Positions 23,192-33,265 of a stretch of 38,962 bases of DNA are shown in pieces. This stretch comes from an uncultured Methylococcales bacterium (GTDB lineage: Bacteria > Pseudomonadota > Gammaproteobacteria > Methylococcales > Methylomonadaceae), in assembly GCA_903902705.1 (NCBI GenBank), contig CAIUVX010000050.1, positions 1 through 38,962 of the forward strand, written 5' to 3'. A program made the translations under genes and the position numbers. Position 1 is the first letter of the stretch. Each line of letters opens with the position of its first letter. A model generated the notes under the pieces. It was given only the letters and a program-made list of their open reading frames with translations, was not told where the DNA came from and ran no database searches.

Positions 23192-24027
23192 TGGCGACGC
23201 ACTATCTCGGACTGTTAAATGACATCCTCACTAACGGCATACAAAAAGACGACCGTACAGGGACAGGTACATTGTCTGTTTTTGGAAGAATGTATCGTCA
23301 CGATTTAAACGCAGGCTTTCCGTTACTGACCACTAAAAAACTACACATCAAATCTATCCTTTATGAATTACTCTGGTTTCTTCAAGGCGGCACTAACACC
23401 GACTATTTAAACCAAAACGGCGTAACCATCTGGGATGAATGGGCAACGGAAACAGGCGAATTAGGACCTATTTATGGCGCACAATGGCGGTCATGGCGCG
23501 GTGAAAACGGGCAAATTACCGATCAGGTCACTGAATTAATTGCAGGTATACGCGCCAATCCCAACAGCCGCCGCCATATCATCAATGCGTGGCACGTTAG
23601 CTATTTACCCGATGAACGCAAAACCGCCGCCGAAAACATCGCCGCAGGTAAAATGGTACTTGCCCCCTGTCACGTTATGTATCAATTTTGGGTAGCCAAT
23701 GGCAAACTCAGTTGTATGCTCACTCAACGTTCTGCCGATTGCTTCTTAGGTGTGCCATACAACATGGCATCTTTAGCTTTTTTAACGTCTATGGTAGCCC
23801 AGCAATGCGATTTACAAGTCGGAGACATTGTTCACTCTTTTGGCGATTTACACCTGTACAACAACCACCTAGAACAAGCTAAATTACAGTTATCACGCCA
23901 GCCCCGTCCCCTGCCCTCTTTGGTATTGAAACGTAAACCCGCTTCTATTTTTGATTATCAATTTGAAGATTTCGAGATTGTTGGTTATGAACCATATTCG
24001 GCAATTGCTGCTGAGATTTCGGTTTAA
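23191..24027 (+). CDS. thyA: Thymidylate synthase
   Basis: The 278-residue ThyA methylates dUMP to dTMP with methylene-tetrahydrofolate. The catalytic Cys is in LAPCHVMYQFWV, with RSADCFLGVPYN and HSFGDLHLYNNH following, and the early DDRTGTGTLSVFG is standard. It is slightly longer than the 264 residues of E. coli, with an extra stretch LPDERKTAAENIAAGKM. Translationally coupled to lgt. Its last 27 codons have a second, displaced copy 1550 nt downstream (25491-25586), hinting that this 3' end was delivered by an inserted cassette. Confidence 0.97.
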   Translation: MATHYLGLLNDILTNGIQKDDRTGTGTLSVFGRMYRHDLNAGFPLLTTKKLHIKSILYELLWFLQGGTNTDYLNQNGVTIWDEWATETGELGPIYGAQWRSWRGENGQITDQVTELIAGIRANPNSRRHIINAWHVSYLPDERKTAAENIAAGKMVLAPCHVMYQFWVANGKLSCMLTQRSADCFLGVPYNMASLAFLTSMVAQQCDLQVGDIVHSFGDLHLYNNHLEQAKLQLSRQPRPLPSLVLKRKPASIFDYQFEDFEIVGYEPYSAIAAEISV

Positions 24028-24037
24028 TCAAAACATA

Positions 24038-24064
24038 CGGCGGAATAGGCAAGCTATTCCGCCG
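24038..24064 (+). terminator. Perfect 11-bp hairpin after thyA
   Basis: CGGCGGAATAG pairs with CTATTCCGCCG around a 5-nt GCAAG loop, 11 nt past the thyA stop. No T-run follows, so it is either a weak terminator or a mobile hairpin at the left edge of the cassette. Confidence 0.55.
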
Positions 24065-24098
24065 CCGTGAAAAATTTAATTTAAGTGGGAGACAAACC

Positions 24099-24824
24099 AT
24101 GAATTCAAACCGTAGAAAATTTTTAAAAAGCACGGCTTTGTTCTCAGCTGCATTGTTTTGTAGTCACCACACTTGTGCGCGGGCAAAAGATGCACCTAGG
24201 GCGTGTTCACTGCGCGGCGGGTTGCAAGCCAATGGTATTGAGATGTTTAAAACATCAGGTAATAGTGATCTTGATCGTAGTATTAACTTAGAGCTAACTC
24301 ACGTTGCCGATAGTTTTAACATATTACCAGGCTTCGGTTTTTATGATGACAGTGACGGGAAAAATGCGTTTGCCATTAATGTAGATGTGATACCCAATAC
24401 AAAAGGCACAGTGGTTTTTGGTATTGGATTGTTATCTGATCAATTATTCCGTAATGAATGGGGCGGTTTAGCAGTAGCAGGTATTATGGCGCATGAATTT
24501 GGGCATATTTTTCAATACCAAAGTACGTTTTATGACCTATTAACGCAATCAGAAACTACCGATAGATTATTAGAGCTACACGCTGATTATTTGGCGGGCT
24601 ATTATCTAGGCTTAAAACGGCTACGCAGTGGTGAAATTGATATTAAAGGCTTTCTCGACAGCTTATATTTAATGGGTGACACACATTTTAATTCACCCAG
24701 CCATCACGGTACGCCGATAGAACGCGCAAAAGTAATGCTAGAAGGTTATAAAATCGGCTTAACAAACAATAACAATATTCAGCAAGTTGCTGAAACAGGC
24801 ATGAATCTAGTATTTACTCTTTGA
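24099..24824 (+). CDS. Exported M48-like zinc metallopeptidase
   Basis: The 241-residue protein has a leader starting NSNRRKFLKSTALFSAALF, a Tat-type twin-arginine motif, then a zinc site GIMAHEFGHIFQYQS (HExxH) with a likely third ligand downstream in LELHADYLAGYYLG. This HExxH plus E/H-x-x-AD pattern is that of M48 and related gluzincin-like peptidases. The body otherwise matches no named subfamily I know. It is predicted to be secreted folded to the periplasm. GGGAG is 6 nt upstream of the ATG. It lies in the segment between the thyA 3' end and its displaced copy, together with the next gene, so it may be cargo. Confidence 0.82.
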   Translation: MNSNRRKFLKSTALFSAALFCSHHTCARAKDAPRACSLRGGLQANGIEMFKTSGNSDLDRSINLELTHVADSFNILPGFGFYDDSDGKNAFAINVDVIPNTKGTVVFGIGLLSDQLFRNEWGGLAVAGIMAHEFGHIFQYQSTFYDLLTQSETTDRLLELHADYLAGYYLGLKRLRSGEIDIKGFLDSLYLMGDTHFNSPSHHGTPIERAKVMLEGYKIGLTNNNNIQQVAETGMNLVFTL

Positions 24825-24833
24825 GATTAACAA

Positions 24834-25256
24834 ATGACCACACTTAATTTTAAAATCATCGCTATCGGCTTAACGTCATTATTATTGGTTTCGGTTTCGG
24901 TTTCGGTTGCAGAAGCTAAATGCTATCCTGGTTTAGACTGCCAAGAAGATTTGCCTAATGCGAATAACACTGCCAGCCAACAAGTACCTGAATCTCAACT
25001 CGAGATTTCGTTTAAAGTACACAACACCACTAAATACACCATTAAACAACTTTTAGTTTCTGAAAATGGTAAAAAATGGGGTAGTGCTAACATAGGTACT
25101 GGCATCAAAGCAGGTGAGTCAGAAACGTTAGTGTGGAATGCTAGTGCCGATAACCAAGACTGCAAACAGCTAATTAAAGTCGTTTTTTCCGATGGTGTAG
25201 AAAGTGAGCCAGCTATATTTGATTTTTGTGAAACAGGTTTGGAATTAGAGTTTTAA
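24834..25256 (+). CDS. Secreted beta-rich protein of unknown function
   Basis: The 140-residue protein has a signal peptide with a Val-Ser repeat (LLLVSVSVSVAEA), followed by CYPGLDCQEDLP and a beta-sandwich-like domain: VHNTTKYTIKQLLVSENG, GSANIGTGIKAGESETLVW, then a Cys-containing end QDCKQLIKVVF ... FDFCE. The NxTxYxIxxLxVS and LVW patterns recall small secreted domains that adopt a single beta-sandwich, but I do not have a firm family name. It starts 9 nt after the metallopeptidase stop, so the two likely form one operon. The repeat in the signal region could change length by slippage without a frameshift. Confidence 0.75.
   Translation: MTTLNFKIIAIGLTSLLLVSVSVSVAEAKCYPGLDCQEDLPNANNTASQQVPESQLEISFKVHNTTKYTIKQLLVSENGKKWGSANIGTGIKAGESETLVWNASADNQDCKQLIKVVFSDGVESEPAIFDFCETGLELEF
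24887..24908 (+). repeat. (GGTTTC)n hexanucleotide tandem repeat in signal peptide
   Basis: Three full GGTTTC units plus GGTT encode the VSVSVSV run of the preceding gene's leader. Units are 6 nt, so gain or loss keeps the frame and only lengthens the hydrophobic core. Confidence 0.8.
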
Positions 25257-25257
25257 C

Positions 25258-25401
25258 CCGTAAGATGGGTAGAGTGATAACGAAACCTATCATCTTAACG
25301 CGATAAGGTGTGCTAAGTCATAGGATGTGCTGAGGCACGAAGCGCATCGGTCGAGAAATATGACGCGAATGATGCGCCTCCTATCGTCGGCACATCCTAT
25401 G
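25258..25401. repeat. Composite REP-like palindromes
   Basis: Two adjacent inverted repeats lie in the gene-free stretch 25257-25576. The first (25261-25297) pairs TAAGATG with CATCTTA. The second has 12-bp perfect ends, CATAGGATGTGC (25319-25330) and GCACATCCTATG (25390-25401), around an internal GATGCGC-type palindrome. They are probably dispersed repeats between convergent genes. Confidence 0.7.
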
Positions 25402-25490
25402 GAGACGATGAAAGCAAGTAGCCAGCATGGAGCTTGCGGAATGCGGGGCTTTTCATGATGATACTATTGTTCCCCCGTGTCCGCTACGCC

Positions 25491-25586
25491 ACTTCAATCT
25501 TTGATTATCAATTTGAAGATTTCGAGATTATCGACTACAAGCCACATTCAGCAATTGCCGCTGAAATTTCGGTGGGTTATTTGTGA
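25491..25586 (+). pseudogene. Displaced thyA 3'-end fragment
   Basis: Reads SIFDYQFEDFEI, then IDYKPHSAIAAEISV, closely matching the ThyA C terminus. It differs at 4 of the last 27 residues and reads on four codons (VGYL region) to a stop at 25584. Positions 25501-25529 are identical over 29 nt to 23951-23979, exactly 1550 nt apart. No upstream part of thyA is attached. It overlaps the end of the convergent 25577 gene. Confidence 0.85.
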
Positions 25587-26545
25587 TTGTTTTTCCGCGC
25601 TATTTCTATTTCTAACGCCGTTTTTATCTCCGATGCTGGCATAGCATGGTTATTAATGATGGCTTGCCAGACTGGATTTTGTGCCATAAGTTTTCGCCAT
25701 TCGCTAAAAAATACTTCATCGACTGGAAACTTACTAGACCACGCCATGTTGGCAAATTTCCAGCCTAGCTCTTCGTGACCTTTGTACATTAATCGCATCG
25801 CGTTTTGGATGAGGGCAACGGGAATGTTTTTGACTTCGTATTTATCGCCCCATTTTTTATCCTCACTAATCAGCTTTGCTTGCTTTTCAAGTTCAGGCAG
25901 TGGTGGCGGGTCTTTACGCATTAAATCTGGGCGAAGAACGTACTCAGTGCCGTTCCAGCCAAACACGATGGGCGGATTGGGATAATCCAGCTCTGCATCA
26001 CCTGAATGCCAGCCGAAATAATTATTGTCAGTCAAAATAGCTTCGGGAAGTTTATCTCCATTTATATCTTTAAATCCCACCCCCCATGAGCCGCCTTTTA
26101 TTTTGGCAATCTTCTTAAATTCTTTACCCAACTCAAAAATCACTACACTACCGCAACAGTGAGTAGCATGGTAAGAATAAGAGATAACTAATTTTGGTAC
26201 GCCATCTCCCGTTATATCTTCACCAACCGCAGGCTCTAGCTGTTTGGATTTATCATCGGCAAACGAAATATGCCACGCAATGCCAACCGTTTCATTCAAA
26301 CCTTTAGTTTCTTCTATGACTTCATCATATAAATCGCAATTGCTGTAAACTAGTTTATCGCCCTGTTTAACGGTAAAAGTCCCTTCTTTGGTGATAGTAA
26401 ATTCATAACCAGCAATGAGGCGTTTGTCTTGTGCGTCCACAATTGAATGATAGGAGGCATTAGAGGCGCATGGCTTTTCGGCTGCTAGAGCTATATTTAT
26501 AGTTAAGGTGAGTAGTGTAGCGGTGATTAAAAATAGTTTGGTCAT
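25577..26545 (-). CDS. Periplasmic protein with EF-like/FG-GAP-type repeats
   Basis: The 322-residue protein has a signal peptide (MTKLFLITATLLTLTINIAL, cleavage after LAA). Two Ca-binding-like loops, DITGDGVPKLVISY and DINGDKLPEAILTD, sit about 45 residues apart as in FG-GAP/VCBS-type propeller repeats. A CC pair (THCCGSV) lies between them. The C-terminal third is helical and charged with a repeated Trp pattern. No enzyme motif is visible. It is convergent with the metallopeptidase cassette and ends over the displaced thyA fragment. It is upstream of the SDR gene's end by 31 nt, with no clear operon partner. Confidence 0.75.
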   Translation of the reverse strand: MTKLFLITATLLTLTINIALAAEKPCASNASYHSIVDAQDKRLIAGYEFTITKEGTFTVKQGDKLVYSNCDLYDEVIEETKGLNETVGIAWHISFADDKSKQLEPAVGEDITGDGVPKLVISYSYHATHCCGSVVIFELGKEFKKIAKIKGGSWGVGFKDINGDKLPEAILTDNNYFGWHSGDAELDYPNPPIVFGWNGTEYVLRPDLMRKDPPPLPELEKQAKLISEDKKWGDKYEVKNIPVALIQNAMRLMYKGHEELGWKFANMAWSSKFPVDEVFFSEWRKLMAQNPVWQAIINNHAMPASEIKTALEIEIARKNNHK

Positions 26546-26586
26546 AATCGTTATCTCGTATTTTGATGCGGTGTATTTGGTTGACG

Positions 26587-27300
26587 TTATTTTTTAAACT
26601 TTATCACTTTGTTTAAAGGATTTAGATTAATTTCATCAATGACGATATTGGGGTTAGCGTTCAGCACATAATCCACTGCGTCGGCAATATCTTCGGGTAG
26701 TAAATAATTAGTTTCATCATCCGCAGGTTCAAAGGACAGATTATCAAAAAATGCGGTTTTGACCATGCCAGCGTTGATTAAACACACGCGTATTCCGCTT
26801 TTACTGCATTCTTCGCGTAGGGCTTGAGTAAATCCACGCAAGGCAAATTTACTGGCACAATAAATCGCACCTTTACGGCTACCTTTTAACGCCGCTTCTG
26901 AGCCGATATAACACAAGTCACTGCGTGATTTACGTTTTAATTGCGGTAATAAGGCGCGGGTTAAAAATACTTGGCTGGTAAAATTGACAGTCATTAGAGC
27001 TTCAATTTGGGCGTAAGAAAATTCTTCGAGTGAGCCAAATTGTCCAATTCCTGCGGCAAAAATGACTGTATCAATGTCTGGATAATTTTTTGCCAACTGC
27101 TTAAACTGTGAAGGCAAATCAGGCAAGTGACTTAAATCCAACTGCACGGCACTGAACTCTGGCATGGTTTTGGTGAACTGTTGGATATTACGCGATACAC
27201 CAATAACATGGTGTCCGTGGTGTAATAGCTTTTCGGCAATCGCACGACCTATGCCAGAACTCGCGCCTGTAACTAAAATGGTACGCTTTATAATCGGCAT
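26587..27300 (-). CDS. Short-chain dehydrogenase/reductase
   Basis: The 237-residue protein is a classical SDR: cofactor motif TGASSGIGRAIAE near the N terminus, NAG-type segment AAGIGQFG, catalytic Ser in YIGSEAAL and YxxxK as YCASK. The early VSRN at the end of beta-2 suggests NADP preference. Substrate unknown. Its ATG lies within the end of the radical SAM gene upstream (13-nt overlap), so the pair is translationally coupled and may act on the same compound, which is inference. Cytoplasmic. Confidence 0.9.
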   Translation of the reverse strand: MPIIKRTILVTGASSGIGRAIAEKLLHHGHHVIGVSRNIQQFTKTMPEFSAVQLDLSHLPDLPSQFKQLAKNYPDIDTVIFAAGIGQFGSLEEFSYAQIEALMTVNFTSQVFLTRALLPQLKRKSRSDLCYIGSEAALKGSRKGAIYCASKFALRGFTQALREECSKSGIRVCLINAGMVKTAFFDNLSFEPADDETNYLLPEDIADAVDYVLNANPNIVIDEINLNPLNKVIKFKK

Positions 27301-28280
27301 GGAAAAAATTTACTCGCTGGAATGTAACTTAAAAGTTGTTCGCTGCAATAGCCCATCATGTCTTGTTCGATGCTATTACGATAAGACATCATGCCGTGTT
27401 GACTGCTAAAATCACCTGCGAACAGTTTCTCTTCGGGATAGAGTTTGTGTATTTTTTTAAAAAATGCGTCGGGTAAACGAAAAGTGCCTAGACTCACAGA
27501 ATGCAGTTGCGCTAAGTCAATATGGGCGAATACTTGGGCAAATAGTTGTTGATACTGTTCACGGTAATCGCTTTGGTAAATGAGAGGATCAAAACGTAAA
27601 CCAATTTGCCAGCCGTGGGCTTGGGCTTTAATTAATGCGTCCAATCGGCGTTGTAGATTAGGGGCTTTGGCTTCTACTTTACGAGCAATCGCATCGGGCG
27701 ACAAGCTAAACGCCACTACGCAATTGGCTAAGGGTTGGCGATTTAATAAGCGTCTGATTTGGGTGCTTTTAGTGCGTAATTCTAAAAACGCATTGGGTAG
27801 TTTGGCAAACACAGGTAAAAAATATTCGCTAAACGCACTGACAGGTTCTAAAGCTAAACTGTCACCATCATAGCCAGAAAAAAAATGTAGGTGTTCATCG
27901 GGTGAGTCTTGGCAAAGTTGTTCAATTTCAGCTTGAAAATCTTCGTAATTCACAAATAATACATAGTGTGCCGATTGATACATCCCCTGTAAAAAACAGT
28001 AGCGACAATCGTATAAGCAATTTAACACATGGGAAAAATAATAATTTCGTGCTGAGCCTATGCCATAACCTGAGGGTGCAGGCAGTACGAAATGTTGGTG
28101 TTTTTGAGCTAAAATGAGCGCGGGATTTTGTTTTTGTAAACGAAAATTTTGCGCTTTGGGATTAAATACTTGCGTATAGCGTTCGCAACTAATGCGTCTT
28201 GCTTTTGGAAATCGTGCCAAAATATCGTGTACACGCGGATGCTGGGAAATAGCGTCTTCAATGTAAATAGTGTCAATCAT
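27288..28280 (-). CDS. Spore-photoproduct-lyase-like radical SAM protein
   Basis: The 330-residue protein has the SPL-type cluster motif with three Cys in NCLYDCRYCFLQG, preceded by SARNYYFSHVL, and the conserved YxxxxF segment after it. It belongs to the SplB-like family. In non-spore-formers such proteins are widespread and their substrate is unknown; repair of DNA photodamage is only one possibility. It lies divergent from proC with a 100-nt gap and overlaps the SDR gene. Spore formation is not implied. Confidence 0.85.
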   Translation of the reverse strand: MIDTIYIEDAISQHPRVHDILARFPKARRISCERYTQVFNPKAQNFRLQKQNPALILAQKHQHFVLPAPSGYGIGSARNYYFSHVLNCLYDCRYCFLQGMYQSAHYVLFVNYEDFQAEIEQLCQDSPDEHLHFFSGYDGDSLALEPVSAFSEYFLPVFAKLPNAFLELRTKSTQIRRLLNRQPLANCVVAFSLSPDAIARKVEAKAPNLQRRLDALIKAQAHGWQIGLRFDPLIYQSDYREQYQQLFAQVFAHIDLAQLHSVSLGTFRLPDAFFKKIHKLYPEEKLFAGDFSSQHGMMSYRNSIEQDMMGYCSEQLLSYIPASKFFPCRL

Positions 28281-28380
28281 AGGTTTTAGTTTGTCAGTAA
28301 GGGCTTGTGATTTATTGCACAGACCTTATTTTCTAATATAGAGTAATATAGTTTTAATAATCACCACTATAACGTAAATC

Positions 28381-29208
28381 ATGAAAACAAAAAAAATAGG
28401 TTTTATCGGCGGCGGTAATATGGCATTAAGCTTGATGAGCGGTTTGATTGCTAGCGGTCATCCAGCAGAGCAACTGTGGGCTTCGGATATTAGTGCGGAT
28501 ATTCTTAGTAATTTAGCCGCTACATTGAACGTAAATACGTCAATAAACAACGATGACGTGCTTAATGAAGTAGATGTGGTCGTTTTAGCGGTCAAACCAC
28601 AAGTGTTAGCCGAGGTGGCTAAAAATGCAGCCGCTTTAGTACAGCAAAGAAAAACCCTGATTGTCTCTATTGCAGCGGGTATTAATCAACACAGTTTAAG
28701 CCAGTGGTTAGGCGAAGATATTGCAATTGTCCGTTGTATGCCTAATACCCCTGCTTTAGTGCTAACAAGTGCCACTGCGCTACACGCTAATAACAAAGTT
28801 AACACCAAACAACGCAACTTAGCCGAAACGATTTTGCGTTCTGTCGGTATCGCGCTGTGGGTTGACGAGGAAAGCGAGCTTGATGCAGTGACTGCGGTAT
28901 CTGGCAGTGGCCCTGCATATTATTTTCTACTGATGGAAGCGATGGAAAAAACGGCGTTAGAATTAGGGCTTAGTGCGAAAACCGCTCGATTATTAGTTCA
29001 ACAAACCGCTTTAGGTGCGGCGAAAATCGCTTTAGAATCCAATGAATCGCCTGAGCAGTTACGCAAACGTGTCACTTCACCAGGTGGTACAACGCAACAC
29101 GCAATAGAAACCTTTACCGAAGGTGGCTTTTCTGAACTGGTTTCCAAAGCACTCCACGCGGCGCGTGACCGCTCTATTGAAATGTCTAAGCCATCGGAAA
29201 ATAGCTAA
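28381..29208 (+). CDS. proC: Pyrroline-5-carboxylate reductase
   Basis: The 275-residue enzyme carries the NAD(P)-binding start IGFIGGGNMALSLMSGL and the family signature toward the C terminus, with SGSGPAYYFLLMEAM and VTSPGGTTQHAIE. It reduces pyrroline-5-carboxylate to proline, the last step of proline synthesis. It overlaps the yggT start by one base. The usual upstream yggS/PLPBP gene is missing here, the neighbour being a divergent radical SAM gene. The upstream 100 nt is AT-rich and probably contains its promoter. Confidence 0.95.
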   Translation: MKTKKIGFIGGGNMALSLMSGLIASGHPAEQLWASDISADILSNLAATLNVNTSINNDDVLNEVDVVVLAVKPQVLAEVAKNAAALVQQRKTLIVSIAAGINQHSLSQWLGEDIAIVRCMPNTPALVLTSATALHANNKVNTKQRNLAETILRSVGIALWVDEESELDAVTAVSGSGPAYYFLLMEAMEKTALELGLSAKTARLLVQQTALGAAKIALESNESPEQLRKRVTSPGGTTQHAIETFTEGGFSELVSKALHAARDRSIEMSKPSENS

Positions 29209-29783
29209 TGAATTCTAATTACCTAACTGCACCTATTATTTTTTTAATCGGCACGTTATTTTATTTGTACATATTGGCGGTGTTATTGCGTTTTTTATTG
29301 CAATATTGTGGCTCTGATTTTTATAATCCTATTTCACAATTTCTTATCAAAATAACTCATCCACCTTTAAAAGTTTTGCGCCGCTACATACCCGCTGTGC
29401 GAAAAATAGACACGTCGTCGCTGGTGTTAGTTTTTGCTTTACAAATGCTGGCTGATTTTTCCATCGGATTATTAAAAGGCGATGCTATTGGCATAGCTTC
29501 ACTGGCTATTTTATCTACTTCGCACTTGATCGAATTACTTATCGATATTTTCATTTATGCAGTATTTATTAGAGCGTTATTAACTTGGTTTAGCCCTGTC
29601 GGTTTTGATGCGGTTTCTGCTATTTTAACTAGCCTAACAGAGCCATTACTGAATACTTGTCGAAAATTCATCCCCTACATCGGTGGTGTTGACCTTTCAT
29701 CTTTAGCAGTATTGTTGTTTTTATACTTAGCCAAACTGGTGGTTTTGCTACCGTTGTATGATTTGGTCAATTTAGTGCGCTAA
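29208..29783 (+). CDS. yggT: YggT-family membrane protein
   Basis: The 191-residue protein has two copies of the YggT module, each with a pair of membrane helices and a loop of the type NPISQFLIKITHPPLKVLRRY (first) and DAVSAILTSLTEPLLNTCRKF (second). The first is the intact P-I-x-x-P version. YggT proteins are found beside proC and have been linked to envelope or osmotic functions in some bacteria. The protein is inner-membrane. It starts in the proC stop region, so they share a transcript. Confidence 0.88.
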   Translation: MNSNYLTAPIIFLIGTLFYLYILAVLLRFLLQYCGSDFYNPISQFLIKITHPPLKVLRRYIPAVRKIDTSSLVLVFALQMLADFSIGLLKGDAIGIASLAILSTSHLIELLIDIFIYAVFIRALLTWFSPVGFDAVSAILTSLTEPLLNTCRKFIPYIGGVDLSSLAVLLFLYLAKLVVLLPLYDLVNLVR

Positions 29784-29871
29784 AAAATGACGACAGCAAA
29801 GAGTATTAATTTTTATCTTTGTCGTCTTTACAATATAATCCTAGAATCAATAAAAACCCGTTGAATAGTCT

Positions 29872-31784
<1,913 letters not shown>

Positions 31785-31787
31785 TTA

Positions 31788-32783
31788 TCAATCATCAAAA
31801 AAATCATCCATACGCACATCATCGTAATTATCAGGCATAGTGTCATCGTTATCTTGATCCAAGACACGTTTATATTGTGCTAAAGTAGGAATTACACCCT
31901 CCATTTCAGTTAGATTCACAGGATAGGTGTTATAAAGTTTCTGGGTAGTCATTATGTCCTTGATAGCTTTCATAATGCAATTTACATCTTCTGACAGTAA
32001 GGCTGATAATTTTCGGTGTACAGAAAAAAAGCCTAGCAATACTATCAATCCAGCAATAAAAACAACCGTAGCGGACACGGTCAATTCACTGACATCCATA
32101 CCAGAAGTATAGTAATAAATAATTTCCCAGTCAGAATCATCTACTTTTACACGAATATTGGCAGCTTTTTTAGTATCGATTATTGATCCCGAAACACCCA
32201 ATACCAGCATATCTTGTTTTAATTCAATGTATTCATCTTTAGCGGCGGCTGTGCGTATGTTTTTACTAATAAAATCATAGTTTAAACTGACTAGAATAAC
32301 GCCGACAACTTCATTGTTCTGCTTAATTGCCCTCGTGATAGCAAGATGTCTATCAGGTCCACTATCGCCTTGTATGCTAGGTAGTCGGCTTTTGCTGAAG
32401 GTTTCGCGTACCATTTCAATATCAGCAAAGCCCATTTTCGGCACAATTTGATCATCTGTTGGACTCAAACCTGGGACGAACAACCTGATTTTTAGGACTT
32501 CTGGAAAATATTTTTCCAATTTCGTTGCTGTCGCACTTAGCTGAACAGGATTTGCATTGCTGATGATCGCTAATATTTCTGGATCACTCACTATTTTATC
32601 GATTGTTTTGTTAAGTAAATCTATTTGTGCTGATAGTGTTACGGATACCGCTTTGGCAATAGCTGTTGCAGATTCCTCTTTTGAGTGCATTACAGCAATA
32701 TTGGACATCCAATAAATGCACGCGCCAGAAATTAAAAACATCAGCATAGTAATGCCTGCTAACCACGAAAAAAGTTTTATCAT
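31788..32783 (-). CDS. AlgC-type N-terminal membrane sensor domain, catalytic part absent
   Basis: The 331-residue protein has a membrane helix near residues 5-28, a periplasmic single Cache/PDC-like domain (about 30-230; ALTRAI-like and MGFADIEMVRETF segments), a second helix near 235-255 (VVFIAGLIVLLGFF) and an acidic cytoplasmic tail ending MDDFFDD. The periplasmic domain resembles the N-terminal extension of long phosphomannomutase/phosphoglucomutase (AlgC) in gammaproteobacteria, and the dut to argB position is where algC sits. The phosphohexomutase motifs (TASHNP, metal loop) are absent and only 57 nt separate it from argB. I infer a gene that lost, or never had, its catalytic half. An unrelated Cache sensor is the alternative. 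Confidence 0.75.
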   Translation of the reverse strand: MIKLFSWLAGITMLMFLISGACIYWMSNIAVMHSKEESATAIAKAVSVTLSAQIDLLNKTIDKIVSDPEILAIISNANPVQLSATATKLEKYFPEVLKIRLFVPGLSPTDDQIVPKMGFADIEMVRETFSKSRLPSIQGDSGPDRHLAITRAIKQNNEVVGVILVSLNYDFISKNIRTAAAKDEYIELKQDMLVLGVSGSIIDTKKAANIRVKVDDSDWEIIYYYTSGMDVSELTVSATVVFIAGLIVLLGFFSVHRKLSALLSEDVNCIMKAIKDIMTTQKLYNTYPVNLTEMEGVIPTLAQYKRVLDQDNDDTMPDNYDDVRMDDFFDD

Positions 32784-32809
32784 AAGTGATACCTCGAATA
32801 AATTGTAAC

Positions 32810-33265
32810 TTAATGACGACCCGTATGACCAAAACCGCCAAGACCGCGTGAGCTTTGTGCAAACGCTTCGATCTGCTCGAATTCCACCTGCACAATAGGG
32901 ACAAAAACCATTTGCGCAATTCTCTCACCAACATTAATAGTAAACGCTGTCGTGCCACGATTCCAGCAAGACACCAATATTTCACCTTGATAATCTGAAT
33001 CGATAAGCCCTACTAAATTTCCCAACACGATACCGTGTTTATGCCCCAAACCTGAACGCGGTAATAAAACTGCTGCTAAACTAGGATCATCAATATGAAT
33101 AGCCAAGCCTGTTGGGATTAGTAAACTTTCTCCACAGTTTAACGTTATAGCTTCATTGACACAGGCACGCAAATCTAAGCCTGCTGCCCCTGTTGTTGCG
33201 TATTCTGGCAAAGGAATCTCTTTACCTAATCGGGCATCTAAAATTTTAAGTTGTATTTTTTTCAT
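32810..33265 (-). CDS. dut: dUTP diphosphatase
   Basis: The 151-residue trimeric dUTPase has the five motifs in order: [38 protein letters not shown] and the flexible [12 protein letters not shown] end. It hydrolyses dUTP to dUMP, the substrate of ThyA. It overlaps the coaBC end by 20 nt, so it is translationally linked. Start at the ATG at 33265 gives the standard length. Confidence 0.96.
   Translation of the reverse strand: MKKIQLKILDARLGKEIPLPEYATTGAAGLDLRACVNEAITLNCGESLLIPTGLAIHIDDPSLAAVLLPRSGLGHKHGIVLGNLVGLIDSDYQGEILVSCWNRGTTAFTINVGERIAQMVFVPIVQVEFEQIEAFAQSSRGLGGFGHTGRH

Noticed and set aside
25258-25401. CRISPR array
   Set aside because: The palindromes are neither evenly spaced nor direct repeats, and no cas gene is present.
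27288-28280. Spore formation genes
   Set aside because: SPL-like radical SAM proteins are common in non-sporulating proteobacteria; nothing else in the window is linked to sporulation.
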